A DNA stretch of 64,000 nt from Sipunculus nudus. Lineage: Eukaryota > Annelida > Sipuncula > Golfingiida > Sipunculidae. Each line of letters starts with the position of its first letter. Position 1 is the first letter of the stretch. Shown here in pieces: positions 1 through 11,377 of the stretch. The position numbers and the translations under genes were made by a program. The stretch is taken from contig CM049306.1 in the NCBI GenBank assembly GCA_026874595.1, forward strand, positions 56,725,519 to 56,789,518. The letters are read 5' to 3'. The notes beneath the pieces are model-generated. The model was not told the DNA's origin, did not search any database, and was given only the letters and a program-made list of their open reading frames with translations.

Positions 1-289
1 CCTCTTAACTATTTATTAAACATGTAAGAATTAAGTTGTAATTGACTAGCCTCTACACTGTGAAAAGGCATGCACATTTTTATCATACTGATCCAATACT
101 GCTTGTACAGAGACTGCCAAGTTCAAAACAGTGCTCCATAACAGTTATACAGGAGCATTATAATTTTCTTCAAACTGTTAAATTTACCCCAAAAATCATG
201 TTCATTCTTAATAGACAGAAATGTACCATTCAAACTACATTGATTAAATTTAGTGCAAAGCATTCTGAAATCACAAAACTCTGCAAACA

Positions 290-615
290 TGTCTTGTTCC
301 TTGGAGTCAGAATTGGGATCAAAGGTGATCTTCTTTCTGTTTCTTGGTGTCAGAAGTGGGACACAGATGACCATTGAGCTACTTTATTGGTGTCAGATCA
401 AAATTGTTCATCTGTCTCCTTTCTTGATGTCAGAGGTGGATCATAGGTGATAAATTGTCTGCTTTCTGGTGTCAGAAGTGGGATCACCTGTAAACATCTG
501 TCCTCTCTCTGGGTTTTAGAAATTGGAATAAAGGTTAATAAATCTGCCTGCTTCCCTCATGTCAAAAGTAGGACTTGGTTATCATCTGTCTGCTTCCCTG
601 GTGTCTGCATGTGGA
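290..615. repeat. ~43-bp minisatellite in the ZC3HC1 3' region
   Basis: About eight degenerate copies of a unit built on TGGTGTCAGAAGTGGGATCA. Units recur near 300, 344, 390, 429, 469, 516, 559 and 599, a spacing of 39-47 bp. The last units overlap the final ZC3HC1 coding exon. Confidence 0.75.
383..388 (-). terminator. Candidate poly(A) signal for ZC3HC1
   Basis: AATAAA on the minus strand, about 195 bp past the ZC3HC1 stop, inside the minisatellite. Another AATAAA is at 12-17. Neither is proven. Confidence 0.3.
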
Positions 616-671
616 GACTCCCATGTTTGTAGTGTGCGCTGTATACTTCTTACTCCCTCATGTGGCGGTGT
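582..671 (-). CDS. ZC3HC1: ZC3HC1 terminal coding exon 9
   Basis: Acceptor TTTTCTCCACTAG. The exon encodes [19 protein letters not shown] and then a short tail to TGA at 584-582. [13 protein letters not shown] corresponds to the human C-terminal KVFRIFRQWES. The last ~11 codons and the stop lie within the 43-bp minisatellite that fills the 3' flank. Confidence 0.82.
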   Translation of the reverse strand, partial: TPPHEGVRSIQRTLQTWESPHADTREADR

Positions 672-3600
672 CTAGTGGAGAAAACAGAAACAGAATAAGT
701 ACTTACTACGTTATGACAAATAAATAAACTTTGCTCTTACAAGTGGAATTCAGTTGACTTCATCTGCTTATCATAAAGATGGTATATGAAGTGATAGTTA
801 AATTTTAAGGATGTGTGGCATTTAATGTCTATGGTAGACGTTGGTTATACCTCATATACACATATTGAAAAGAGATCTGCAGATAAACATAGCTCCCTAT
901 TAGTTCTGCAGTGCCCTTTAATTTACTTTATACCCACTTACAATTTGCTTTGATGGGTTTCAGTTTTTTTCCTAAAATCAACAATTACTATCCTAAAGTA
1001 ACCAAGGCCAGCCAATCTTTGTTCAAAACACTGAAGTATAATTTAATGAGTTATCCAACTCTGCTCCCTTCATCTCCTGAATAACATGCACCCAAGTTCA
1101 AGTTTGGGGGGTTGATGGCACAAAGAAGGGGTAATTTAAAGATCACCAGTTACTCAGGACCTTGAAATATGGTCACAAACTGAAATGGATCATATGATTT
1201 CCAGCAACAATTCTTAGCACATGTGATCTGTAGTCTAGCATGTTTAAACATTTGACCATTGCACTGATCTGGACACATATCACATATTTGTAAGCTCCTT
1301 GTCTGAGATGCACAGTTTCTGTTGCTGAAGAAACAGATAAGGATACTTACAAGAGCCTCTGCTGCAGGAGAACCCGAAACTTGTGGCAGCAACTTGTGAA
1401 GGAACTGCAGCCATCCTGGTCCACTAGGCTTTGACTTACTGGGTGACCCCTGAGAGATTTCTGACTCTTCACTTTCCTTAACCCAGTGACACCAGTAGTT
1501 GTGTTCAGCTAGAGGGTCTAAAGGTTCCAATCTCTATAATAAAGATTTGAATAATCTGGTCTTCATCAATTGCATAATCATGATATGAGCTCCTTGTATA
1601 TGAATAAAAGCTGAAATACCTTGAACACTTGTGTTAAAAGCAAATGACACTGACTCTGCTTAAAATCCAAGTTACTGCTTTAGATGGGAAATTTCATTTT
1701 TAACTGAAACACCAACTCTGCTGAAAAAAGTTACATTTTAATACTACAGACTACTGTTTCCCTTGTCAAATGAAGAGAGATGTAATCTGTTGAATCCAGG
1801 CTATATGAAAGCATATTGACATGTTTATCCTGTGTAAAAACTTCAAAAGAGTGGCTGAAAATTTTGCCTAACTGAAGCACAGAGAAAGAGAGGCAGTGGT
1901 GGGATGCTGAATTCTATACACACAATGCAGGTTTTAAGATTTTACACCCCATCATACTGGGCAGTACCATGCAGTACTTTGAAAAGACAATAAGGCGTTG
2001 ACATCCAATCAGTGACAAGTAGAAGTAACAAGTGCAACAGAATCTAATATATCAAAAGTACCAGCTGGTTTATTTTACCTTTTGTTTCTTTGCTTTAGGT
2101 GATGGACTAAGTTTAAGGTTCAGATCATCTTCCTCTTCCTTATCACCTTTAGCTGACTCAGCATTATCAGCTGCTGTAGCTGTCTCACCACGTTCAGTCT
2201 GTTCTGTAGACACTGTTGTATCTTCTGAGGTGCTGGTCTGTGTAGTTTCTTCACTCTCCACACTTCTGTAATTCCATGTTCCGAGCTGTCGCTGGCAGTA
2301 TTCACACTTTAACACAGCTGATCTGAATCTGAAAATGTGAAGAAAGCCCAACATAATCACAGCCATTTCTAATCTGCCATTACCTATTGTGTATCAGTTA
2401 TGTGCAATATGTAAAGCAATACAGCAAAGTGTTGAAGCCATGCTACTCAGTATATCAGCACTTGTTTTGAAGTAATAGGGTTGCTATTTATTAAATGCCA
2501 CCTGAAATGTAAAAAAAAAATTCAAACAATAACTCAACATGTATCCATGAAAATCACACAAAAATTTCAGAAATATAAAACAAAAGTGTGAATTAGACTA
2601 CAAATAGTGTTTAAATGACACAATTTTTTTTTTTTACATAAGATACATATAGCGTTTCTCATCCTTATTATGGCTCCCCTCCCATGGGGGGAGATATAGT
2701 GTTGGTCTGTCGTTGTTGATGTCTGTAGCATTTATTTGTGATTGCAATAACTTTTGAACCACTCAAAATTTATTCATGAAATTTGAAATTTACATTGTTT
2801 CTACAAACATCTCAGAGGAGTTTGAAAGCTGGTGACCTTGACCTTCATCATTAAGGTCAAATCAGCTGAAACAGAAACTTATTGTGAACCCCATTTCTTT
2901 TGAACCACACAATATATTTTCATGAAATTCGACTTTTGAAATGTTTCTCGCAATATTTCAAAATCATTAAAAAATGGTGACCTTGACCTTCTTCATCAGA
3001 GTCAAATATGACAAAATGGAAGTTTTTGTGAATCCATAACTTTTGAAGTATCCCATATTTTTTTCCTAAAATTTGGAACATTAATTGTTTCAACCAAGTT
3101 CCTTAACAAGTTCTGAAACTGGTGACCTCAAGCTGGATCTTCAGGTACAGATCAGCCAAAAAAGAAATAATTGGTGAATACTAAAACTTTTGAACCACTG
3201 AATATATTGTCAAAAAATTTGACTAGTGAAAGGTTTCCACCAAAATCTCAGATGTTTTAAAAAAACAGGTGTCCTTGACCTTCATCTTCAAGGTCAAATC
3301 AGCTGGAACAGAAATTATTTGTGAATTGAAGTAGTCTGCTTCCCCTAAAATTTGGGGATGGGAGGCCAATAGGGAGTGGAGACTTTATATCTGCTTTTGC
3401 ACAGCAAAAAACCAACCTCATTCTAATTGGACCGTTTGTATGTATTTGGTGTTAAACAATTTTGGTGTTAAAAAATGTTGGTGTTAAACAATTTTTTCTG
3501 ACCACAAATTGAGAGACACCAACTTAAAAGTGCCAACGTGCTTAAGAAAGTTTCTGAGTCTGTGACAAATATTTGATACAGTCATGCTAAACTTTTCTAT

Positions 3601-6455
3601 AAGTACAATAATGTAGCTCACTTTGCTGTCCATCCAGCCAATGCTAGGATCAGAGCTGCCTGTCTGTGATGTGCTGGACTGTCAGAGATTGCTGTGCTGG
3701 ATGCTGCACATCTCAGCAGATCCTCCATCTTAGCTCCTCTGGTATCCTACAAATATCAAGATATCAAGAATTTAAAACAGAAATAAATCATACTTAATAT
3801 CTATTAAAGTTAAAGACTTAACTTTAAAATGAATAAACTTGATCAAAACACAATTTCTAACTTTGACTTAAATTTATTTATTTTTAATTTAATTTCAAGA
3901 TTACAACTGATTAAAACTCACAAGTTGTACCTTAAAACCTGGATTTGAATATATTTTTATCATAATACTGGATTGTGATCTTGTGTATTTAAAATCCAAA
4001 TGCACTGGTCAGCAGAAGTGTTAGAGAACAACTGGTATGCGAAGCACTGAATGCACAAGATAAATTATGATTATTAATTAATCAATTAAATCAGATAAAA
4101 TGAAAGTATAATGAAGGTAAATTCACATTTATTTTGTCAATAACTGAATAAATAATGACAACTGATGGGGCAGATCATGAGACCATTCCTCCTTATATCT
4201 CACCATATTTAGAAAAGCATTGTGAATGAAACAGTCATTTCTATACAATAACTCTGGTATGGATCAAACATTATTAAGCTCTGAACTACAATGCCTAAAT
4301 CACTATGATAAACCCCCATCTTCTTACCATCTGCTGATATGCGGTTGCTGGCAGTGCTTCCTTGAGCTGTAGCAGTTCAGTAACCCTCTTCTTGTACTCC
4401 TCAAGTGCTTGCTCTCTGCTGAGCCAAACATGGATGCCAAAGTCTGACAATTCAAGATCTATATCAGTCCAATTCTTGGAGACATTATGTAACTATTACC
4501 ACCTGTTAAAACTAACTGAAGATGTAGCACAATACAGTGTAATGTTGAAACTACCCAGTCTCCAATCCCTGTAATATAAACTGTTGTATAAACCTGTGGT
4601 GTATAAACCCTTTTAATTAAACTCTAGTATTCTCATCTGGTGCTAGCACTTTTGCTATTTGGGTGCTTGATCAACTGGACGTTATCTGACTGTCAAGGAT
4701 TTATATAGTACATTCAACTCCTGTTTTACAGGCTGTATTTCAGTTGAAGAGATACAGTAATAAATAAATTGAATATTTGCATGTTTTTAGTCATACTGGA
4801 GGTTTTGAAAAAAGCAAAGAATACTAAGTTTACCACTTTGACACAAGTGTAATATGGTCATGACAGCTTGAAATGGTATATAATATAAATTAAATGGTTT
4901 TGATAAAATATTGCCTCTCTTATTTATTTCATGTAAAGCATAACAGTTAAAACTACTAAAAAATTAACAAGCACTTGACTGTAGTGCTTACATTCAGTAA
5001 AATAATGCACAGAGAACCACTACCTAATTATGAATAGGTGGACCAATGCCCCAGATTCCAAATATACATTCAACTTCACTAAAACACCTAGAACCCTTGT
5101 GAGTTTATTATATATCTATTCTTTTTATATTTTGAATTTTTCATGTGCCTGACCTGATTCAGAATTTACTCTCCACGGACAAGTCTCTTTATGAGATGAC
5201 ACAAGGTTTCCTTCAACTTTCTTTAAACACTCATCATCTGAAATTAAAGAGAATAAAAAATGAATGAAAAGTTCAGTTGTTGGATTGGAGGTACCTTTCA
5301 AAGTCCCTCTCATTAATGGGGCACAACCTGTCAATTCTGTGAGGACAGAAGTTGGCAAAATTCTTACTGGCAGAAAGATCTTCTTTGGTCAGTGGTGAAA
5401 TATTAATCTGTGCTACACTTTTCATTAAATTAAAATAAAAGAATACAAGTAGTATCTCACCACTATCATTAGGATCATTAATAGTTTCTTTTAGAGTACT
5501 AGAGCATGCTAAGAAGCATCTTCATGCAGTGATGAGATATTTACAATATGTTATATGATATTAGTGTTGGGAGTCGGTTCCTTTTTCTTAATTGATCATC
5601 GGTTTGAGCAAACCGACTGATGATCGATTATTAACCGGTTCAGACAAATATATGCAATGAAACTGTGAAACTGTATCTACGTTTCCCCGGCAGGTATTCT
5701 CCTCTTGCGCACGAGTGTAACGATCCTTCCACGTATAAAGACTAATTTTAAGGATCAAATTTAACGATCAGCAACTTCGGGTAATATCTTTCATAATGAA
5801 ATTGAAGAGCATCTAAGACTGTCAGGACCTACAAAGGGGCTGTTTTTTCTAGCACATGAAGGCAGATTTTACGGGCCCAGGTGCGCTTTGAGCAAATCAT
5901 ACCAAAAAAAAAAATGCAGACTAGTCCAAAAAAATTTCCAGCTGAAATCGAAATACTCAGCCGACCGGGTTAAGGACAGCCTAAACAGTGGCACTTGGCA
6001 TCAATTGAATAGATTATTTCTAAGAAAATCTCGCAAAATTGGCATAGACCTGGAGAATTTATGGAGTATTTTAATGCCTTCCCGCCCATATTTTGCAATG
6101 TACATTTCGTTAGAAAACTCTCCGCTAATTCTGCAGCTCCCTGTGGGTTCACAGATAATAAGTTTAATAAGTCCTCTGTTCTCGCATCTACTGTGTCATA
6201 CTAAGTTTCATACGGAAGTTATTGCGGAACACAGTCTCATTATATGAAGCGTCGAATGTGGTAAAAAATGAAAGAATCATTTTTGCCTATAACATAAAGG
6301 CATTCTGGAAAGAAAACAATCATTATTATGATGTAATCAATAGTTGCCTTTGTGATCCATAGTGGGCAGCAAACCGACTGACTTTCGATAAAACTCGATG
6401 ATCGGCCCACAACTATATGTTATGTACAGCATATTTACATAAAATACAGCTAGAC

Positions 6456-6516
<61 letters not shown>

Positions 6517-6541
6517 TATACATATATATACATATATATAC

Positions 6542-6584
<43 letters not shown>

Positions 6585-7533
6585 ACCGGACACACAAAAG
6601 CATTCCTACGGGCCTTGCTAGTGAAGCTTGCTTTATTAGCGAAGCCGTAGAACGTCTGACTTGTGTGTCACAGGTTACTGGTTCAAACCCACATTCCGGC
6701 ATGGTTTCTATTTTCACCCGTTACAATGGTGGCAGCGGTGGGATCTGGGGAGTTGGTGTCGTGGCATAATTTCCCCACTCAGTTCACGTGTGTGACCCCA
6801 GGGTAGATTCCTACGTTCTGGGGACAGGATGTATATCAGAGAGGGGGTGAATGTAACCGGACACACAAAAGCGTTCCTACTGGCCTTACTAGTGAAGCTT
6901 GCTTTATTAGCGAATCGGTAGAATGTCTGACTTGTGTGTCACAGGTTATAGGTTCGAACCCACATTTGGGCCTGGTTACTATTTTCATCCATTATATATA
7001 TATATATATATATGGGTTCATAATGACATAATGATACATTTCTACCTGTTTCAAATCAGCAAATACATGCACAGAAAGCCACTTTTCATTTTGTATCAAT
7101 CCATTGGGGGAGATGAACATCTAAATGTTTTCCACAATAGTAGCTGATGAGTGGTAACAAACATGACTCAGAAATGAAATATTTTACAGGTGGTGTACCA
7201 CCAACCTGCTTTATTTTCCTATAAAAAGGTCTATACTTTCCGACATTTAGACCTTCACCATATTTTCCTGTTTTTTTTTCACTGCACAATTGTGTTTCTG
7301 ATATAACTGTGTTATATACTATTGACTACCTTTAGTTCTTTCTGCATGCAAGTGTGCTTGTAGGATTGCATGTAAGATGGTAGAATCAGGTTTACACTGA
7401 GCAAGGTGTGACTTGAAAGTTTGATATGATAGTAGGATGCAACTATAGCAGAAGGGCAAACTTTTCTGTGAAAAGGCAAACCTGTATTAATGCCTTTTTG
7501 TTAGAAATATGAACATTCAAAGTGTAATGAACC

Positions 7534-7580
<47 letters not shown>

Positions 7581-10500
7581 CAGCAATAAATGGATATGGC
7601 TATGGATACTCACACACTCCAGGTTCGTATGTGTCTGGGAGCTTGGCATTCATGTAGGCCTTGCATGTCACACACTGTAGCTGATTCTCTGCCACGTTCT
7701 CCCATCCACGTGATGCACATCTGTCGGGAGTAAGGGAAGCTGGTTTCCCGAACCAGTTGGCCGGCTACTCCGTGTCAAGGTTTACACATGTGAAGATGTC
7801 ATATACAGATATGCTGCCCAATTTATTCTCTACAGGCTTGGAATGTTATCTACACCAATGTTATTTATATCATAAATATGCCAGTTTTGTTAATTTTCCA
7901 GGCAGTTAGAATATGGGCAGTCAGGGACTACATGTATCTCTTGAAGTATGGATTAATATGGGATGTCGCTAATGCAGCTTCTTGTGTAGATAGAAGAGAT
8001 AAACTACTGGCTTGCCCGTTTGTGCAGGTAAGAGTGATTCAGCCGGACACTCATTAGCATGTATGAGCTGACTTTTCTCTATTTGTTAGATTACATATGC
8101 TATGGACTCTTATTATTTTGTATAATCATTGAATAAATACAATGTTACAATAATTTCATACCAGAATGTACAACACAGTTAAGGAAACACGTTTGCAAAA
8201 CTTGACATTTATCAATGACTGAAAGACCCTGTGTACATTTCCCTTAGGCCTACATCATCCTACAAGGCAGTTGTTTCAAGATCAGATTCTAATGCAAACT
8301 GTGTCAAGTACAGCAATTTCTCCTGTCTTTACATGTTTCTGTAATGTGTTTTAACACAGCATTATAAATATGATAATTAATAAGTATCATAATAAATCGG
8401 CAATTCAACACACTAAATGCTCAGTGCACACACAACTGTGATGAATGAATGGGCTGGTAAGGCTGGACGCCAGGGGGCACTAGTTGTTTGCCTGCAGTTT
8501 TTCATATAGGCAGTAGTATACCACCTCCAAACATGAGAGTATTGGTATCAGTGATATCCCATATTGATGCATGGAATATTTCCCGACCTGAAAGCACTCA
8601 ACATTTCTGGCATCAGAGAATCCAAAGTATACCAAGATGCACAGACAGATACCACAAAAAAATGAATTAATGTAAATGGTGCCACCTGTCTTTGTGTGAG
8701 ATAAAGCTCTCAAAGGTCTTTGGACATGCAAATTTTAATCTGATACCTCCAACCAGTACTGATATATGTGTGACTTTAACCAAAAATAGTTGTGTGGATG
8801 GACAACATGAAAAAAAAAGTTATATGTGGTACCACCAACTGTGTATGAGAGATAAAACTAAACAAGATCTATCATAGACTAAGGACATACAAAATTTTAG
8901 GCCAATACAATCAAGCCACTTCCAAGGCAAGTGTAGGGATGTATTTTACAAAAAGTGATTATAGATGGTGCCACCTGTTTTGTGTGGACATCCGAAATTT
9001 CAGGACTATTTGTCAAACCACCCCAGAGGTGAGTGCATGGTTATATTTTATGATATCATGACTGTAGGTGGTGCTACTGGTCTTCTTTACATGCAAGCTA
9101 GCTAAGATGGATGACGTACAAAATTTCAGGTTGATCATATGGTATCATGAAGGATACTTTAAATGTCTGTAATCTGTGAATGAAGGAACTTTTATCCCTG
9201 TGTTTCTGTGGTGATGGCTCATCTGAATGTGACTTCTTTGGAGTCCCATCAGGGCTATTCCTGTAAAAATAATAAATATTTGTACTCCATATTTGGATCC
9301 AGGTGTACATGGGGTGACGGCAGTCAAAATGTAACACATGTACCTGCTGGCTGAAACGATTTGCCTGTTGGCAACTTGGCAGTGGTTCAGGGAAGCAATA
9401 CACAGGTTCACACCAAAGCTAATGGCTGCTCCTATCATCTCGGTACAGATAACGTTGCAGTGGTGATTATAAAGCACTTAAATTTTGCCCATAGTCCGTA
9501 ATGTTTGTACAGCAGGGATATATCATAGGATACAAAAGATCAACGTATGGACAACCTGTAATTTTAAACATGATTTCAGTATGAATGTTACCAAGCGGGT
9601 TGAGTCGTCTATTGCCTATGGGACAGCTGTTGGCATTCTCATGGCAACGATGCCATTCACATGAGGTGTGAAAGCCTGATATGTAAATATGAGGGAACCT
9701 TCAGGTCCTCAAAGAGCCTTGTGACTCTGATATGCAAATAGCAGGGATTCACCATACAGACTTTGCAGGGCTTTAGTGATTCGAGTGGACACTGAGCAAC
9801 ATCTATCGGTACATGGAATCACATTAATTTTACGCTTTTTATTCACAAACGTAATACTAAAGCCCAGACAAGCCTACTGATACATGTCAGTGATGTTGTC
9901 CCCAACATGTTAATCATAGTGTTAGACCCAGTTGTGGCTCTGTAACAGAGCCACAGGTCCGTGCCTTCATTTATCTAGCGGACGGGAGTAGGCTACACCT
10001 GATGTTGGGTGCCTATCCCAGTGCCGGTGTGCCGATTGTTTCAAGAGGCAGTGTACATGCATGTGTTACATCATAACTGGTGCATGGTGTGAGGTGCATG
10101 TGTCACATTTCAGCTGGGTGTGGCCAGTAAGTTGGCAGTGATGATGTAACATGTGCAGTGCACATTGCTGGCCTGAAACAATCACCAGCCAATCACCCGG
10201 GGCTTAACCAAAGGCTCAATGTTCTTAAAATGGGTACATCGTAGTCACCTGCACGCGCTCCTGTCCGCTAGATAAATGAAGGCAGGGACCTGTGCCTCTG
10301 TGTTTACAACAGAGCCACAACTGGGTCTTTCATTGCCTTGGTGCAAGGCTGAGAATTACACACTAGGTGACCCGGGCTCCATACTCAGCCTTGATTATGT
10401 TCTTACGAAATATCGTAGCGGTCCTTCTGATTTATCAGAAGGAAAGAATAAAAGAGTAATTAAGAATAAGATGCAGCTTAAACTATGTTCACTCTACCTA

Positions 10501-11377
10501 TATATCCTTTATATATCAGTTTCCATAAATGTGGAGTCTCCTGTTTATTTTATATATGATATAACAGCATTTTATCATGAAGAGAAGAGCAGAAGACCAA
10601 CACTGACATGTTGCGGAGGCATAACTCTGGTCACCCATGACCTGACCTCTGGTGTACCAGAGTAATTTATTGCTAATGAATCTATTAAAAAAATCTTATT
10701 TCATGAATAATACTTATGAGTAAATGATAATATATGGCTACAATAAGTCCTTTATAAGTATGGCTATATCTTTTAAGGTTTTAACAAATTTGCCTATGGA
10801 AGTTATGGAAACAATATTGACTATAATTTATTTGGGACAATAATCAGAGGACAACTTTTCTCATATCAATAAGGTCAAGGACAGGGTCATGTGACAAAAG
10901 ATAAACATGACAGCTTGGCAGGCTAAAAAAAACCAACAGGAGTTGAAATCTTAACAATTCCCTTATAAGAGCACTTCTACAAAATTTATTTTTACTCCAG
11001 AACAGTTTATTAGCCATTATTGGTAAGAAATTTGCTTAATTGCCTCCATTTTCTCTGTTTATTTTGCAAATATCCCTATATACCCTTGCTACGCTCTTCC
11101 ATAAGAGGATCCCCATAACTGAAATCTCATTTCAGTTATGAACCCATAACAAGGTCTTTCATACTCATAGTGTTAACTGGTTAACCTCCTGAACTGGACC
11201 TAGTGGCTCAATATGTCTGATATATATATGACTACTGTCCATGATGGGAGTCATACTAGTCGTCAAGTCGCAACTGGTAATACTCCTGAACCAGACTTAC
11301 GTATTATCGTTCTCATTATCTTGACTGCTGTCAGTAAACTGAGACAGCAGCTCCCGGACCCTGCTGGCAGCTTCCAT
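582..11377 (-). CDS. ZC3HC1: ZC3HC1/NIPA-like C3HC zinc-finger protein, 9 coding exons, 397 aa
   Basis: Coding exons in order: 11377-11301, 9260-9158, 7764-7614, 5237-5170, 4474-4328, 3746-3622, 2328-2079, 1533-1351, 671-582. All have GT-AG borders, and the phases add up to 1194 nt with one final stop. The first zinc module is C91-x2-C94 and H126-x3-C130 (QCVTCKAY ... [10 protein letters not shown]), preceded by [15 protein letters not shown], the NIPA pattern. The second is C232-x2-C235 ([12 protein letters not shown]) and H318-x3-C322 (EHNYWCHWV). A basic KAKKQKR at the exon 7/8 join looks like a nuclear localisation signal. The C-terminus ends in ...LQTWES plus a short tail. In vertebrates the protein is a nuclear-basket component that binds TPR, and was first described as an F-box-like SCF subunit acting on cyclin B1. 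Human is about 500 aa, so this one is shorter, mostly in the acidic linker. The start is the ATG at 11377, with an in-frame upstream TAG. It is divergent from KLHDC10. Confidence 0.9.
1351..1533 (-). CDS. ZC3HC1: ZC3HC1 coding exon 8
   Basis: Encodes [18 protein letters not shown] with the remaining zinc ligands H318 and C322, then [14 protein letters not shown], equivalent to human EPGWKAVLTILL. Acceptor TTTATTATAG, donor GTAAGT, phase 0 on both sides. Confidence 0.9.
2079..2328 (-). CDS. ZC3HC1: ZC3HC1 coding exon 7 (second zinc module, acidic linker)
   Basis: Acceptor CATTTTCAG, donor GTAAAA. It begins [20 protein letters not shown] with zinc cysteines C232 and C235. A low-complexity Thr/Ser/Glu linker follows, ending in PSPKAKKQK, half of the basic cluster. 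Confidence 0.9.
2660..3400. repeat. Degenerate tandem repeat with GGTGACCTTGACCTT motif
   Basis: Four or so diverged units of about 150 bp in ZC3HC1 intron 6. Each has 'aacttttgaaccac' and a TGACCTTGACCTTCATC stretch followed by AAGGTCAAATCAGCTG. It resembles the AGGTCA-rich repeats elsewhere in the window. Confidence 0.6.
3622..3746 (-). CDS. ZC3HC1: ZC3HC1 coding exon 6
   Basis: Acceptor GATATTTGTAG, donor GTGAGC, phase 0 in and 2 out. It encodes [16 protein letters not shown] and an Ala/Leu-rich helix ending ALAGWTA, matching the human CILSVCGWA segment before the second zinc module. Confidence 0.85.
4328..4474 (-). CDS. ZC3HC1: ZC3HC1 coding exon 5
   Basis: Encodes [20 protein letters not shown] followed by a Leu/Lys helix ending YQQM. 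It aligns residue for residue with the human DRFGMLP...LVSEFLDRFQ region. The donor ATG|GTAAGA is good. The acceptor (CTCCAAG) is weak; an alternative at 4492 would add six residues. Confidence 0.75.
5170..5237 (-). CDS. ZC3HC1: ZC3HC1 coding exon 4 (second half of C3HC finger)
   Basis: Acceptor TTTAATTTCAG. It completes a Tyr codon and encodes [22 protein letters not shown] with zinc ligands H126 and C130. The donor is taken as GTAAAT directly after CPWR. A later GT (after 5157) is possible but worse. Confidence 0.85.
5562..6415. mobile_element. hAT-type non-autonomous DNA transposon, 854 bp
   Basis: Left end TAGTGTTGGGAGTCGGTT and right end ...CCCACAACTA are imperfect inverted termini of hAT style. 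They are flanked by a near-perfect 8-bp target duplication, TATGATAT (5554-5561) and TATGTTAT (6416-6423). AACCGA/TCGGTT-type subterminal repeats occur at both ends. The interior has a 119-codon open frame (5888-6247) with no recognisable transposase motif. It lies in ZC3HC1 intron 4. Confidence 0.75.
6459..6580. repeat. (TA)n microsatellite with TATACA variants
   Basis: About 120 bp of TA dinucleotides with a central ACATATAT periodic variant. It abuts the left LTR of the miniature LTR element. Short open frames of I/Y repeats here are artefacts. Confidence 0.95.
6581..6996 (+). mobile_element. TRIM-like miniature LTR retroelement with tRNA-like sequence in its LTRs
   Basis: Two direct repeats of 145 bp, 6581-6725 and 6852-6996 (about 16 differences), enclose only 126 bp. 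The left copy begins TGTAAC and ends GTTACA, the TG...CA structure of an LTR. One base after it, TGGTGGCAGCGGTGGGAT (6727-6744) is the exact complement of the 3' end of eukaryotic tRNA-Leu(AAG) including CCA, so it is a primer-binding site. A purine run (GAGAGGGGGTGAA) directly precedes the right copy, as a polypurine tract would. There is no coding capacity. Both outer flanks are (TA)n, as expected of insertion into a TA tract. It lies in ZC3HC1 intron 3. Confidence 0.82.
6901..6972 (+). other. tRNA-like Pol III A/B boxes inside the LTR (right copy)
   Basis: TAGCGAATCGG (6908-6918) fits the A-box TRGYNNANNNG, and GTTCGAACC (6952-6960) fits the B-box GWTCRANNC. The 44-nt spacing is that of a real tRNA. 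The left LTR has the same at about 6637 and 6681. Acceptor and T stems do not pair well, so this is a tRNA-derived relic or promoter, not a functional tRNA. Confidence 0.65.
7538..7578. repeat. (TA)n microsatellite
   Basis: Uninterrupted TA run about 35 bp from the exon 3 donor of ZC3HC1. Confidence 0.95.
7614..7764 (-). CDS. ZC3HC1: ZC3HC1 coding exon 3 (first half of C3HC finger)
   Basis: Encodes [20 protein letters not shown] and then [10 protein letters not shown], carrying the first two zinc cysteines (C91, C94). The donor GTGAGT follows a single phase-1 base. The acceptor ...GGAGTAG has a weak pyrimidine tract, but it is the only AG that keeps the frame open. Confidence 0.88.
8660..9140. 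repeat. Diverged ~165-bp tandem repeats with GGTGCCACC motif
   Basis: Repeated 'ggtrccacc...tgtgtg...acatacaaaattttaggccaat' units near 8670, 8825, 8968 and 9068 in ZC3HC1 intron 2. Probably an old relative of the Helitron-like arrays further right. Confidence 0.5.
9158..9260 (-). CDS. ZC3HC1: ZC3HC1 coding exon 2
   Basis: Acceptor TTTTTACAG, donor GTATCC, phase 2 in and 0 out. It encodes a Ser/Pro/Lys-rich stretch ending [11 protein letters not shown], which aligns with the human FFSRVETF segment just before the zinc finger. Confidence 0.87.
9924..10328. mobile_element. MITE with 20-bp perfect terminal inverted repeats
   Basis: AGACCCAGTTGTGGCTCTGT at 9924-9943 is the exact reverse complement of 10309-10328. 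The inverted arms continue imperfectly for about 60 bp, including CTTCATTTATCTAGCGGAC at the left and its complement near 10263-10282. No coding capacity. It lies in ZC3HC1 intron 1. A fragment of the same terminus recurs at 12065-12082. Confidence 0.75.
11301..11377 (-). CDS. ZC3HC1: ZC3HC1 coding exon 1
   Basis: ATG at 11377-11375 opens [16 protein letters not shown]; an in-frame TAG lies 15 bp upstream. The donor is GTAAGT after phase 2. The split codon AC|G (Thr) is completed by exon 2. Confidence 0.85.

Noticed and set aside
5247-5358. In-frame extension upstream of ZC3HC1 exon 4 ([18 protein letters not shown])
   Set aside because: It precedes a strong TTTCAG acceptor, and the exon 3-exon 4 join is exact in phase and matches the C3HC family, so this is intron.
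6413-6717. Open frames of Ile/Tyr repeats on both strands
   Set aside because: Translation of a (TA)n microsatellite; the same applies at 7443, 31230, 48930 and 55080.
6601-6990. Two functional tRNA genes
   Set aside because: A and B boxes are good, but acceptor and T stems do not pair and both copies sit inside LTR-like repeats.
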